This document shows positions 15,646 through 24,341 of a stretch of 39,148 nt of DNA, piece by piece. How positions within the stretch are numbered: the stretch's first letter is position 1; every line of letters starts with the position of its first letter. Position numbers and translations under genes: made by a program. The notes under the pieces are model-generated. The model saw nothing but the letters and a program-made list of their open reading frames with translations. It did not search any database and was not told where the DNA came from. Source of the DNA: 66-474 sp035606235 (lineage in GTDB: Bacteria; Pseudomonadota; Gammaproteobacteria; Xanthomonadales; Rhodanobacteraceae); the NCBI GenBank assembly GCA_035606235.1, contig DATNFU010000055.1, positions 1 through 39,148 of the forward strand, written 5' to 3'.

Positions 15646-16320
15646 ATGCCAACACCCATTCTGATCGCCTGGAGCGGCGGCAAGGACTGCCTGCTCGCCT
15701 TGCAAGCCCTCCGCGCCGATCCACGCTGGCGCGTGGCCGGCCTGCTGACCACGATCACGCGTCAGTTCGATCGCGTGGCGATGCACGGTATTCGCCGCGA
15801 CGTGCTGCGCGCGCAGGCACGCGCGCTGCAATTGCCGCTGATCGAATCGGAACTGGAGTGGCCTTCGTCGAACGAGGCGTATGAAACCGCTTTCGCGGAT
15901 GCGCTGCAGCGCGGGCGCGAAATCACGCCGGAGTTGCAGCACGTCGCCTTCGGCGACCTCTTCCTGGAAGATGTACGGCAATGGCGCGAAGCGCTGCTCG
16001 CGCGGCACGGCTGGCGCGGCGTCTATCCGCTGTGGGGCGCGGACACTGCCGCGCTGTCGCGCAGGTTCGTGGCGCAAGGCCATCGGGCGCTGCTCACCTG
16101 CGTAGATACCACGCAACTGGACGGATCGTTTTCCGGTCGCGAATACGATGCCGCGTTGCTCGATGCTTTGCCCGCAAGCGCGGACCCTTGCGGCGAACGT
16201 GGCGAATTCCATACGCTCAGCCATGGCGGGCCGCTGTTCGCGCATGATCTGGAATTGCGACGGGGTGAGTCGGTGCTGCGGGAGGGAAGATTCCAGTACA
16301 CGGATTTCCTGCTCGCCTAA
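15646..16320 (+). CDS. Dph6-like adenine nucleotide alpha hydrolase (ATP pyrophosphatase family)
   Basis: This 224-residue cytoplasmic protein starts MPTPILIAWSGGKDCLLALQ, whose SGGKD P-loop defines the N-type ATP pyrophosphatases. It also has HGIRRDVLRAQA, FGDLFLEDVRQWREALL and VYPLWGADTAALSRRF, which match the diphthine-ammonia ligase (Dph6/DUF71) family. Bacteria make no diphthamide, so the substrate is unknown; adenylation-driven amidation or a related reaction is likely. The gene has a putative leaderless promoter and is convergent with the Asp-box protein gene, a REP pair lying between them. Confidence 0.85.
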   Translation: MPTPILIAWSGGKDCLLALQALRADPRWRVAGLLTTITRQFDRVAMHGIRRDVLRAQARALQLPLIESELEWPSSNEAYETAFADALQRGREITPELQHVAFGDLFLEDVRQWREALLARHGWRGVYPLWGADTAALSRRFVAQGHRALLTCVDTTQLDGSFSGREYDAALLDALPASADPCGERGEFHTLSHGGPLFAHDLELRRGESVLREGRFQYTDFLLA

Positions 16321-16383
16321 GTTGCACCGAATCGTTTCAAAGCGTCACGAGCGAAGCTGCCATCCATGGCAAAGGGCTCCGCG

Positions 16384-16438
16384 GTCGCGCGCAGGCGCGC
16401 TCCTACATTCGCGTTGCGGGAGCGCGCCTGCGCGCGAC
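16384..16438. repeat. REP pair with perfect 20-bp inverted arms (REPIN)
   Basis: The left unit (16384-16406) read on the minus strand begins GTAGGAGCGCGCCTGCGCGC. The right unit (16416-16438) on the plus strand begins GCGGGAGCGCGCCTGCGCGC. The 20 bases 16384-16403 and 16419-16438 are exact inverted copies. The pair lies between two convergent genes and can fold into a large hairpin in either transcript, so it may also act as a terminator or 3' stabiliser. Confidence 0.85.
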
Positions 16439-16443
16439 ATGCA

Positions 16444-19400
16444 TCAGGGCAAGTCCTTGCCCGGATCAGGCTCGCCCGCATCCAGCTTGTCGGGAGAAGG
16501 AACGCTGACCGGCTGCGTCCCCGCAGTTTTCAGGTCCGCGTTCAATTTCGCCAGTTCGCCCGATTGCAGCGCCTGCCATTGCTGCTGCGCGCTCTGCAGA
16601 CGCGTGGCCGCGCTCGCGAGTACCTGCGTTTGCGCGGTGGTAGGCGCGGTGTCGGCGGATTCCGCATCGCTCTCCAAGGCGGCGAGCTGGCCGCTGAGCG
16701 CGCCGAAGCTGGTGGTCTGATCGAGCTTGGCTTCGTCATCCTCGCCCAGCTTGTCCTGAATCCCCTGCACTTCGTCCAGCAGGTTCTTGTGCGAGGGTTG
16801 ATCCGCAAATCGCTTCCCGAGTACGCCGAGTTGCCGTGTCACCGCCTTCTGTTGCGCGTAGCCGACGTACGCCGTATCGAGCGCCGCAGCGACCTTTTGC
16901 GAGAACGAAAGCGCCGATTGCAGATCGGCATCGCTGGTGTGCACGCGCGGATCCATCTTTACCGTGAGCGGCTGGCGTTGCTCATGCCCGTTCGCTTTCA
17001 ACACGACCGTGTACTGTCCCGGCAGCACGAACGCGCCTTGCGGCGAGGTCGGCGTGTCCTCGCCGAACACCGCCGCGATCGAGTAGTCGTAACTTGCCGC
17101 GCGCGGACGCGGATAACGCAGGTTCCACACGAAACGGTGCAGGCCGGGCACCGCAGACGGCATCGGCTCCGGCTTGATCCAGTCGGCATCGAAGTAGCGT
17201 TCGGCGCGCGCTTCTTCCGGTTTGGCATCGCTGGCGTAATGGCGAACCAGCTTGCCGTTGGCATCGAGGATATCGATCACCACCGGCCCGTGCGCGTGCG
17301 CGCCAAGCGAGTAGTCAATGATCGCGCCGTTGGGTGGATTCTTGCCCAGCGGTGTTTCCGGTGGCAGCGGCGTGTCCTTGTTGTTGTTGGCGTGCACGCG
17401 CAGTGCATCGGCCGGCTTGAACAAATGCAGCGGTTGCGACGCGATGCCCGCATTCCACTGCCGCAGCGGCGAGAGGTCGTCGAGAATCCAGATTGCACGG
17501 CCTTGCGTCGCGGCGACCAGGTCGTTGCCATGCACCAGCAGATCGCGCACCCACACGGTCGGCAGATTCATGCGCAACCGCTGCCAGTGATCGCCATCAT
17601 CGAAAGACACGAATGCGCCGGCATCGGTGCCGGCGTACAGCAAGCCCGCGCGCACCGGATCGGCACGCACCACGCTGACGTAATGCCCGGCCGGCAGCCC
17701 GTTGTCCGCTTCCGTCCAGGTCTTGCCGAAATCATGCGTGCGCCACACGTGCGGCGCGAAATCATCATGACGATGGTTGTCGGCGGCTGCATACGCGGTG
17801 CCTGCCTGCAAGCCAGAGACGTCGAGCGACGATATCTTGGTCATCGTCGCGATACCGCTCGGCGTGACGTCGTTCCAATGAACGCCGCCGTCGCGAGTGT
17901 TCTCGATGACGCCGGAATCGCTGCCGGTCCAGATCTCGTTGTCGTCGCGCGGCGACACCGCGATCGAATAGATCACGCCGTAACCGTACGCGCGTGCATC
18001 GGCGATCGCGACATTGCCTTCGCAGTTCTTCGCCCCCTGCTTCTGCCCCGTCAAATCGGGACTGATCACGTCCCAGTGGTCGCCGCGATCGCTGGAACGG
18101 AACAACACCTGTGCGCCGAGGTACAGCACGCTTTGATTCTGATGATTGCTCACCGCGGCCAGCGGTGTGATCCATGTGTAGCGATATTTGGTGGTGGTCG
18201 GGCGCGCACCGTAACTGGCGATCGGCCATGGCGAAACATTGGCGACTTGTCCCGTGATCGCATCGAAGCGGCTGAGCCGACCACCGAGACCCGTGCCGTA
18301 CACAATGGCCGGGTCGATCGGGTCGGGCACGTCGTAGTCGCGTTCGTCACCGCCGACCGGATGCCAATCGCGGAAACTCAAGGCACCGAAATCGCTGCGG
18401 CTGGCAATGCCGACCGTGCCGGAATCCTGCTGGCCGGAATACACCCAGTACGGGAAGCGATTGTCGGCGGCCAGATGATAGAACTGCCCGGTCGGCTGGT
18501 TGTACCAGGAGGACCAGGTCTTGCCGCCATCCACCGTGATCACCACGCCCTGATCGGACGCGGTGATGATGTGATCGGGCCGCTGCGGATTGAGCCACAC
18601 ATAGTGGTAATCATCGCCGCCGGGCGCGCCCTTGATGATGTCCCAGGTCTTGCCGCCGTCGCGCGACTCACGGATCGATTGTCCGGCGGAATAAATCACA
18701 TCGGGGTTGTGCGCATCGACCGTGATGCGGCTGAAATAGTCGTTCTCCAGCCAACCCTCCTGGCTCATCCGTTGCCAGTGCGCACCACCATCATCGGAAC
18801 GATATAACCCGCCCTGGTCCTTCGATGCCGCGTGCGGAACATTGCCGCTCGCCGGCGCCGCATCCACCACCGCATATACGCGATTGCCGCTCGCCGCGGC
18901 GATGCCGATGCGTCCGAGTTGCGCGGTCGGCCAGCCGTCGCCGCCGAGACGCGCCCAGGTCTTGCCATCATCGGTCGATTTGTACAGGCCGCTGCCCGGA
19001 CCGGCGTTCGGCTGGAAATACGACAGCCATGGGTAATTGCGCACCTGCCAGGCCGCGGCGTAAATCACGTTGGCATTCTGCGGATCGCGCGCCAGATCCA
19101 CCACCCCGGTATCGTCATTGATGTAAAGCGTCTGCTGCCAGGTCTTGCCGCCGTCACTCGAGCGGAACACGCCCCGCTCGTGATTCGGACCGAAGTAGTG
19201 GCCGAGCGCGCCGACCAGCACGATGTTCGCGTCGTTCGGATCCACCAGGATCTTGCCGATGTATTTGGTAGCGTCGAGCCCGATGTGTTGCCAGTTCTTG
19301 CCGCCATCCGTGGACTTATACACACCATTGCCGGACTGGATGTCCCAGCGCGCTGCGACCTGCCCACTGCCGAGATAAATCACATTCGGGTCGGAAGGCG

Positions 19401-19722
19401 CGATCGCGATCGCGCCCATCGCGGACGCCGGCAGATCATCGCCCAGCGATTGCCAGGTGCGTCCCGCGTCGATCGTCTTCCACACACCGCCGCCGGCCGC
19501 ACTGAAGTAATACACGTTCGGCTGATCGGGAATGCCCTGCGCCATCGTGCCCCAGCCGCCACGGAACGGGCCGATCAGCCGCCATTGAAGATCGCCGGTG
19601 AAGGCCGACGGCACCTGCGCTGTCATATCCACTTTTGCTGCGAGTACCGCGCCCGAAACGCCGGCGCAAGCCAATGCAGCACAACCGGCAAACAGCCAAC
19701 CACGCCAATGACGAGCGGACAT
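16444..19722 (-). CDS. Secreted Asp-box beta-propeller protein (sortilin/VPS10-like, glycosyl hydrolase-like)
   Basis: This 1092-residue protein has a Sec signal peptide (hydrophobic WLFAGCAALACAGVSGAVLA, likely cleaved after VLA). The mature part is dominated by BNR/Asp-box repeats of the form S-x-DGG-x-TW; I count about eleven, including TIDAGRTW, STDGGKNW, SSDGGKTW, TVDGGKTW, TRDGGVHW and SFDDGDHW. These make the propeller of sortilin/VPS10-like domains. After about residue 800 there is a beta-sandwich region and a C-terminal helical, Gln/Ala-rich tail. It should be periplasmic or extracellular. Annotated relatives are often called glycosyl hydrolases, but no catalytic residues can be assigned. 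The ATG at 19722 has AAGGAA seven bases upstream. Confidence 0.85.
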   Translation of the reverse strand: MSARHWRGWLFAGCAALACAGVSGAVLAAKVDMTAQVPSAFTGDLQWRLIGPFRGGWGTMAQGIPDQPNVYYFSAAGGGVWKTIDAGRTWQSLGDDLPASAMGAIAIAPSDPNVIYLGSGQVAARWDIQSGNGVYKSTDGGKNWQHIGLDATKYIGKILVDPNDANIVLVGALGHYFGPNHERGVFRSSDGGKTWQQTLYINDDTGVVDLARDPQNANVIYAAAWQVRNYPWLSYFQPNAGPGSGLYKSTDDGKTWARLGGDGWPTAQLGRIGIAAASGNRVYAVVDAAPASGNVPHAASKDQGGLYRSDDGGAHWQRMSQEGWLENDYFSRITVDAHNPDVIYSAGQSIRESRDGGKTWDIIKGAPGGDDYHYVWLNPQRPDHIITASDQGVVITVDGGKTWSSWYNQPTGQFYHLAADNRFPYWVYSGQQDSGTVGIASRSDFGALSFRDWHPVGGDERDYDVPDPIDPAIVYGTGLGGRLSRFDAITGQVANVSPWPIASYGARPTTTKYRYTWITPLAAVSNHQNQSVLYLGAQVLFRSSDRGDHWDVISPDLTGQKQGAKNCEGNVAIADARAYGYGVIYSIAVSPRDDNEIWTGSDSGVIENTRDGGVHWNDVTPSGIATMTKISSLDVSGLQAGTAYAAADNHRHDDFAPHVWRTHDFGKTWTEADNGLPAGHYVSVVRADPVRAGLLYAGTDAGAFVSFDDGDHWQRLRMNLPTVWVRDLLVHGNDLVAATQGRAIWILDDLSPLRQWNAGIASQPLHLFKPADALRVHANNNKDTPLPPETPLGKNPPNGAIIDYSLGAHAHGPVVIDILDANGKLVRHYASDAKPEEARAERYFDADWIKPEPMPSAVPGLHRFVWNLRYPRPRAASYDYSIAAVFGEDTPTSPQGAFVLPGQYTVVLKANGHEQRQPLTVKMDPRVHTSDADLQSALSFSQKVAAALDTAYVGYAQQKAVTRQLGVLGKRFADQPSHKNLLDEVQGIQDKLGEDDEAKLDQTTSFGALSGQLAALESDAESADTAPTTAQTQVLASAATRLQSAQQQWQALQSGELAKLNADLKTAGTQPVSVPSPDKLDAGEPDPGKDLP

Positions 19723-19947
19723 GATGAGTTCCTTGAGGGGCGGCACGCAACCCGTGAACATTACTCCTGATGATGTACCCGCAACAAGGCGGGAAGTCAT
19801 GTCGGTTGCCCTCACCGCGTTCGCGCTGAGCCGTCGGACCAACCAGGGCGGATCGCGGTGGAAGGCCGGCTTGCATATGTTTCGACTCGGCGGCCTGCGA
19901 CGGGTACGCTCGGCAGCAACCGAATTTTTGTTGGGCACGGCTCACAA

Positions 19948-20466
19948 ATGACGCTTCGCGGTTCACGCCATGTGCTACCCGACGTGCTTGCGCCAAATCT
20001 GGGTGTGGTGTTCTGCGGCACCGCCGCAGGCACGCGCTCGGCGCGTGAAGGCGCCTACTATGCGCACCCGGGAAACTATTTCTGGCGCACGTTGTTTGAA
20101 ATCGGCCTGACACCAAGGCGATGGTCGCCGCACGAATTTCCGGGCGTGTTGGAATTCGGCATCGGCCTCACCGATCTCGCCAAGCTGCACTTCGGCGCCG
20201 ATCACGAATTGCCGCGCGATGCGTTCGATGCGGTATCGCTGCGGCGCAAACTTGAAAGCTTCCGCCCGCGCATCGTCGCCTTCACCAGCAAGAACGCTGC
20301 GCGTGCGGCATTGCCCGAGGATTTCAAGATCGTGGATTACGGCGAGCAATCGCTACGGATCGCACACAGCCGCGTATTCGTGCTGCCCTCGCCGTCCGGT
20401 CAGGCGCGGAGATTCTGGAATATCCAACCGTGGCACGAGTTGGCCGTAGCGGTTCGCTCATTGTAG
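19948..20466 (+). CDS. Mug-type mismatch-specific DNA glycosylase with atypical active-site motif
   Basis: This 172-residue protein fits the uracil-DNA glycosylase superfamily, Mug (G:T/U mismatch) branch. It has VVFCGTAAGTRSA at motif 1, then GAYYAHPGNYFWRTLFEIGL, FGIGLTDLAKL and the DNA-intercalation motif VLPSPSGQARRFW. In E. coli Mug motif 1 is GINPG with a catalytic Asn; here Ala26 stands at that place, so catalysis may differ. The ATG at 19948 lacks a clear Shine-Dalgarno. It is divergent from the Asp-box gene, with 225 bases between them that hold no further gene. The stop TAG lies in a GTAGGAAC motif. Confidence 0.82.
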   Translation: MTLRGSRHVLPDVLAPNLGVVFCGTAAGTRSAREGAYYAHPGNYFWRTLFEIGLTPRRWSPHEFPGVLEFGIGLTDLAKLHFGADHELPRDAFDAVSLRRKLESFRPRIVAFTSKNAARAALPEDFKIVDYGEQSLRIAHSRVFVLPSPSGQARRFWNIQPWHELAVAVRSL

Positions 20467-20485
20467 GAACGTGCTTGCAGGCACC
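20463..20485 (+). repeat. Degenerate GTAG-type REP sequence at the end of the mug-like gene
   Basis: The 23 bases start GTAGGAACGTGCTTGCAGGC. The TAG is the gene's stop codon. Compared with the 30499-30521 unit it keeps the GTAGGA end and TGCTTGCAGGC. A possible inverted partner lies near 20540-20565. Confidence 0.5.
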
Positions 20486-20591
20486 GCACCGCCCGCTCCG
20501 CGCAACCCGACGCGTGGGGCGGAATCCATCAGGGATGCAAGCGGTGCTCCGGGTTCCTGCACTCCATCCGGACCGCCTGGCGCCGTACGTC

Positions 20592-21986
20592 CTACAGCGC
20601 AGGGGAATTCGCCTGACCGCCCGACTTGCGCACAATCAGCATCGCCAACTCCAGCGACTGCTCGTAGTTGAGGCGCGGGTCAACCGAAGATTTGTACGCG
20701 CGCGTCAAATCCGTTTCCGAAAGATCGCGCGCGCCGCCCATGCATTCGGTGACGTCTTCGCCGGTCAATTCCAGATGCACGCCGCCCAGATGCGAACCGG
20801 CCGCGGCATGGATGTCGAACGCTTGCTCCAGTTCCGAACGGATGTTGGCGAAGCGACGGGTCTTGGTGCCGTTGTCCAGCGTTTCGGTATTGCCGTGCAT
20901 GGGATCGCAGCACCACAGTACGCGCCGGCCCGTGGATTTGGCCGCCTCGATCAATCGCGGTAGATGTTCGCCGATGCCGCTCGCACCCATGCGGTGAATA
21001 AGCGTAAGCCGCCCGGGTTCATCATCCGGATTGAGAATGTCGATCAGTTGCTTCAACTGCTCCGGGTGCATCGCCGCGCCGACCTTTACCGCGACCGGAT
21101 TGCGGATGCCGCGGCAGAACTCCACGTGCGCGCCGTCGATGTCAGCGGTACGCATGCCGATCCACGGGAAATGCGCGGACAGGTCGAACCAACCCCACTG
21201 GCGCGGCACGTGACGCGTCAGCGCCTGCTCGTAATGCAGCAGCAATGCCTCGTGCGAGGTGTAGAACTCGGCGCGCTGGAAACTCGCGATCGGCTCGCCG
21301 GCCAGGGTTTCCATGAAGCGCACCGCGTCGCCAATGCCGGCCACGATGCGCCGGTATTCTTCGGCCAGCGGCGAATGCTCGACCCAGGACAGGTTCCAGT
21401 ATTCGGGATGATGCAAATCCGCGAAGCCGCCATCCACCAGCGCGCGCACGAAATTCATCGTCATCGCCGAACGCGCGTGGCCTTGCAGCATTCGCTGCGG
21501 ATCGGCGCGGCGCGAAGCGGCATCGAATTCGGCGGCATTCACCAGATCGCCGCGATAGCACGGCAGCGTTGCGCCGTCGCGAGTCTCCAGATCGGCCGAA
21601 CGCGGCTTGGCGTATTGCCCGGCGAAGCGGCCCACCCGCACCACCGGCACGCGCAAGCCATGAATCAGCACCAGACTCATCTGCAGCAGCACTTTCAGAC
21701 GATTGGCGATCACCACGTTGTTGCAGTCGGCGAAACTCTCCGCACAGTCGCCGCCCTGCAGCAGGAAGCGCTTGCCTTCCTGCGCCTCGGCCAGCATGTG
21801 CTTCAGCGCCAGCACTTCCCACGAAGTAACCAGCGGTGGCAGCGAAGACAATTCCGTCAGCGCACGCTCGAGTTCGCCCGCATCCTCATACACCGGCTGC
21901 TGCTGCGCCGTGCGCGCGCGCCAGGTGTCTGGTTGCCAGGGCGGCGCTTCGCGCACCGCGCGTAAATTGCGTTCGGGGGTGGCCAT
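20592..21986 (-). CDS. 3-deoxy-7-phosphoheptulonate synthase, class II (plant type)
   Basis: DAHP synthase joins phosphoenolpyruvate and erythrose 4-phosphate in the first step of the shikimate pathway. The 464-residue length and the motifs are those of the class II (AroA-II, plant-type) family rather than E. coli AroF/G/H: GKRFLLQGGDCAESF with the metal-binding Cys, RVPVVRVGRFAGQYAKPRS, LIHRMGASGIGEHLP, WCCDPMHGNTE, and GVHLELTGEDVTECMGG. The frame is open to 22163, but ATG 21986 (MATPERNLRAV) begins the conserved region; no Shine-Dalgarno is visible, so the exact start is less sure. The stop is the TAG of a GTAGGACG motif. dsbB lies 94 bases upstream on the same strand. Confidence 0.93.
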   Translation of the reverse strand: MATPERNLRAVREAPPWQPDTWRARTAQQQPVYEDAGELERALTELSSLPPLVTSWEVLALKHMLAEAQEGKRFLLQGGDCAESFADCNNVVIANRLKVLLQMSLVLIHGLRVPVVRVGRFAGQYAKPRSADLETRDGATLPCYRGDLVNAAEFDAASRRADPQRMLQGHARSAMTMNFVRALVDGGFADLHHPEYWNLSWVEHSPLAEEYRRIVAGIGDAVRFMETLAGEPIASFQRAEFYTSHEALLLHYEQALTRHVPRQWGWFDLSAHFPWIGMRTADIDGAHVEFCRGIRNPVAVKVGAAMHPEQLKQLIDILNPDDEPGRLTLIHRMGASGIGEHLPRLIEAAKSTGRRVLWCCDPMHGNTETLDNGTKTRRFANIRSELEQAFDIHAAAGSHLGGVHLELTGEDVTECMGGARDLSETDLTRAYKSSVDPRLNYEQSLELAMLIVRKSGGQANSPAL

Positions 21987-22080
21987 GCTGCGAAGGATAG
22001 CGGGTTGACGAAACGTTTGTATCAAGCCTCCATGGAGAGAGGCCGTCGGCCGTGCGTTCGTACCGGCGACAATGCCCGCC

Positions 22081-22611
22081 CTACGACCCCCGTGTCCGCG
22101 CGGCTTGCCGCGGCGACTGCGGATGCACCGCACCGTGGAGCGCGAAAGCCGACAACAGCACATACCAGATCATGGTCCAACCGGGCATGCTCAAGCCCAG
22201 AAAACGCCAGTTCACCGCAGCGCATTCGCCGGAGCCCGAGAACACCAGGTTCAATGCGCGCGTCCAACTGAAAGTGTCGAACAGGTAGCCCAGGCCCGGC
22301 CCGCAGCTGGGCACCTGATCGGGCGGCAGACTTTGCAACCACAGATGGCGGGCGGCGACGATCACGCCCCAGGCCGCACCCAGCACCACCAGCACGCAAT
22401 AAATCCAGCGCGCATTACCGCGCGGCGCGTGCAAGCCGCCGATCAGGAAGAAGATGCCCATCCAGATGAACGCAATGCGCTGGAACACGCATAGCGGGCA
22501 TGGAATCAGGCCGAGATAGACTTCCGAATACAACGCGTACGCCAGCAGGCCGGCACATATGAGAAAGCCGACCAGATAAACCGTGCGATAAGACCAGTGC
22601 CAGGGTGCCAT
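22081..22611 (-). CDS. dsbB: Disulfide bond formation protein DsbB
   Basis: DsbB reoxidises periplasmic DsbA and passes electrons to quinone in the inner membrane. This 176-residue protein has four membrane segments and both cysteine pairs: CPLC (Cys38/Cys41) at the end of the first periplasmic loop, and a second pair in VPSCGPGL and SGECAAVNW in the large loop. I took the ATG at 22611 (MAPWHWSYRTV); an in-frame GTG at 22638 would add nine residues, and neither has a clear Shine-Dalgarno. It lies between the rhomboid gene and the DAHP synthase gene on the same strand with gaps below 100 bases. A dsbA gene is not in the window. Confidence 0.92.
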   Translation of the reverse strand: MAPWHWSYRTVYLVGFLICAGLLAYALYSEVYLGLIPCPLCVFQRIAFIWMGIFFLIGGLHAPRGNARWIYCVLVVLGAAWGVIVAARHLWLQSLPPDQVPSCGPGLGYLFDTFSWTRALNLVFSGSGECAAVNWRFLGLSMPGWTMIWYVLLSAFALHGAVHPQSPRQAARTRGS

Positions 22612-22685
22612 GGGTGCGTCCGTGTGCTGTGAAGCCACAACGTTAGCTGCAAACGCGGCGGTTTGTCAGCCCCGCGAACTGCCGG

Positions 22686-24212
22686 CTACCTCGAGTCCCC
22701 GAGCTTCTTAATCTCTTCGGCGGCCGCATCGCCGTTCTGCTGCTCCGCTCTGGCAGCATCGGCGAGGTTCTTGTTGTCGTAGCGCGCAGCACGTGCAAGA
22801 AGCCTGAATTGCTTGCACCTGCTCCCCAGATATCGCAGCAACGCCTGCTGGAGCGGATACGCGCGACTGTCTTCGGGCAGATCCGGCGCATTCACTTCGC
22901 GGAACAACGCATCCCATTTTGGCAAGACTCGCTCATCCATGGTCCGCAAATAGTCCAGGGTGGACATGCCCTGCCGCACTTTTGCGGAAAGCTGGTTGGA
23001 GGCATCCACGGCTTGCGATTCCTTTGCGCCGAAATCCGTGAGTACAAGTTGGAACTGCTGTTCCGCCGCCACGCTTGGTGAAGGATGGATCAGGGGCCAC
23101 GCCAGCAAACCCATTACGATGATCGCCGCCGAAATCGACGCGAGCAACCGCACCGATCCATCGCTTGACCTCGCCTCGTCGGTCAGTGGCCTGGCCAGCA
23201 ACGCGCCCATGCAAATGCCGCTCAGCAATCCGCCAAGGTGCGCAGCGTTGTCTATGCCGGTATGCGCGAATCCATAGAACAACGAGTACGCGGCGAACAC
23301 CAACGTGCTGTTGCGGTGCTCAACCATGACCGCCCTGGGCACATCGTTCCGTGGATTGAGCACGAACGCAAGCAACCCGCCCAATATTCCGAAGATCGCT
23401 CCGGAAGCGCCCGCGCTGTTGACCTCCGGGTTCCACAGGAGGCTCGTCATGCTGGCGATCAAGCCTGCGAGCACGTAAAGCAGCAGGAATCGCATGCTAC
23501 CGAACAGGCGCTCTGCGATGCGCCCGATCTGGAGCAACGCCCACATGTTGAAAGCGATGTGGATGACGCCAAAATGAACGAACATGGCGGTGAACAATCG
23601 CCACCACTCCCCGCCCATTGTGAGCGGACCAAAATTCGATCCCCAGCCCAGCACCGCGGCACCCTCCGGCTTGAAAAAGCCGACCCCGCTGATGCACATC
23701 GCAACGAATACCAGGACGTTGGCCGCCACAAGAAGCGGTGTGACCGGCGCCACAGGGCTGAGCCTGTCCAGCCGTTGATGAAACTCCATCAATTCCGTCT
23801 GGCTGCCGGTGAACTCCGGCGTCTGCTCCTGCGGCAGATCCGCCTGGATTTGTCGTGCCTGGTCTGCGGTCCCCGCGCGAAACCACACAAATTTGTTCGG
23901 CTCGCCGGGAAGCCTCACGCCGAAGCAAATGACCCTTCCCGACCGACAAACGTTGACCACGTTTGCGCTTGCAAATGCATGCTGGTCCTTCTCGCCGAGC
24001 CGGAAGGATCGGTGTCGCCGCCCGTAGATGCGAACCCAGCGCCCATCGATTTCGATAGCACCGCGGCCCATGAAAGAAAACGAATCGGCTCTCGCGGCAC
24101 CCAGTCCGGTCGTGCGACCGAAGCGAACCTTGTAGGTGCGGGCCGGTTCCCCGGAGACAACATCACGCGCAGAAACGCCATCGTGCAGCTGCCCGGAATC
24201 AACGGTATTCAT
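22686..24212 (-). CDS. Rhomboid-family intramembrane serine protease with N-terminal soluble domain
   Basis: This 508-residue protein has three parts. The first ~125 residues are soluble, predicted beta-rich (GAIEIDGRWVRIYGRRHRSF), reminiscent of PH/GRAM-like folds. Then comes a six-helix rhomboid core with HFGVIHIAFNMWAL (His and Asn), the catalytic serine in NSAGASGAIFG (Ser270) and the catalytic histidine in GIDNAAHLGGLLSG (His325). The C-terminal ~120 residues after the last helix are helical and charged. The start at 24212 (MNTVDSGQLH) has GGGAG upstream; the frame is open to 24287 but overlaps the rplQ terminator side. Substrate unknown. It may form an operon with dsbB 74 bases downstream. 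Confidence 0.88.
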   Translation of the reverse strand: MNTVDSGQLHDGVSARDVVSGEPARTYKVRFGRTTGLGAARADSFSFMGRGAIEIDGRWVRIYGRRHRSFRLGEKDQHAFASANVVNVCRSGRVICFGVRLPGEPNKFVWFRAGTADQARQIQADLPQEQTPEFTGSQTELMEFHQRLDRLSPVAPVTPLLVAANVLVFVAMCISGVGFFKPEGAAVLGWGSNFGPLTMGGEWWRLFTAMFVHFGVIHIAFNMWALLQIGRIAERLFGSMRFLLLYVLAGLIASMTSLLWNPEVNSAGASGAIFGILGGLLAFVLNPRNDVPRAVMVEHRNSTLVFAAYSLFYGFAHTGIDNAAHLGGLLSGICMGALLARPLTDEARSSDGSVRLLASISAAIIVMGLLAWPLIHPSPSVAAEQQFQLVLTDFGAKESQAVDASNQLSAKVRQGMSTLDYLRTMDERVLPKWDALFREVNAPDLPEDSRAYPLQQALLRYLGSRCKQFRLLARAARYDNKNLADAARAEQQNGDAAAEEIKKLGDSR

Positions 24213-24279
24213 TCCCCACTCCCGAAACGCGATGCCCCGGCTCATATTGCCAGAGAGATCGCTTCCATCCACGGCCGCG

Positions 24280-24314
24280 AACAACAAAAACCCCGGCCGT
24301 TTCTGGCCGGGGTT
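24280..24314 (-). terminator. Intrinsic terminator of the alpha ribosomal operon
   Basis: On the minus strand AACCCCGGCC, loop AGAAAC, GGCCGGGGTT (24305-24314 with 24289-24298) is a 10-bp GC-rich stem. It is followed by TTTTTGTTGTT. It lies 28 bases after the rplQ stop and ends the ribosomal block. Confidence 0.92.
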
Positions 24315-24341
24315 CGTGTTTTTGAAATCGAAGCTGCGCGC

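Noticed and set aside
16366..18807. Long plus-strand open frame of 813 codons
   Set aside because: It lies fully antisense to the Asp-box protein gene. Its translation is rich in Arg, His and Ala and resembles no family. It is open only because of the high GC content.
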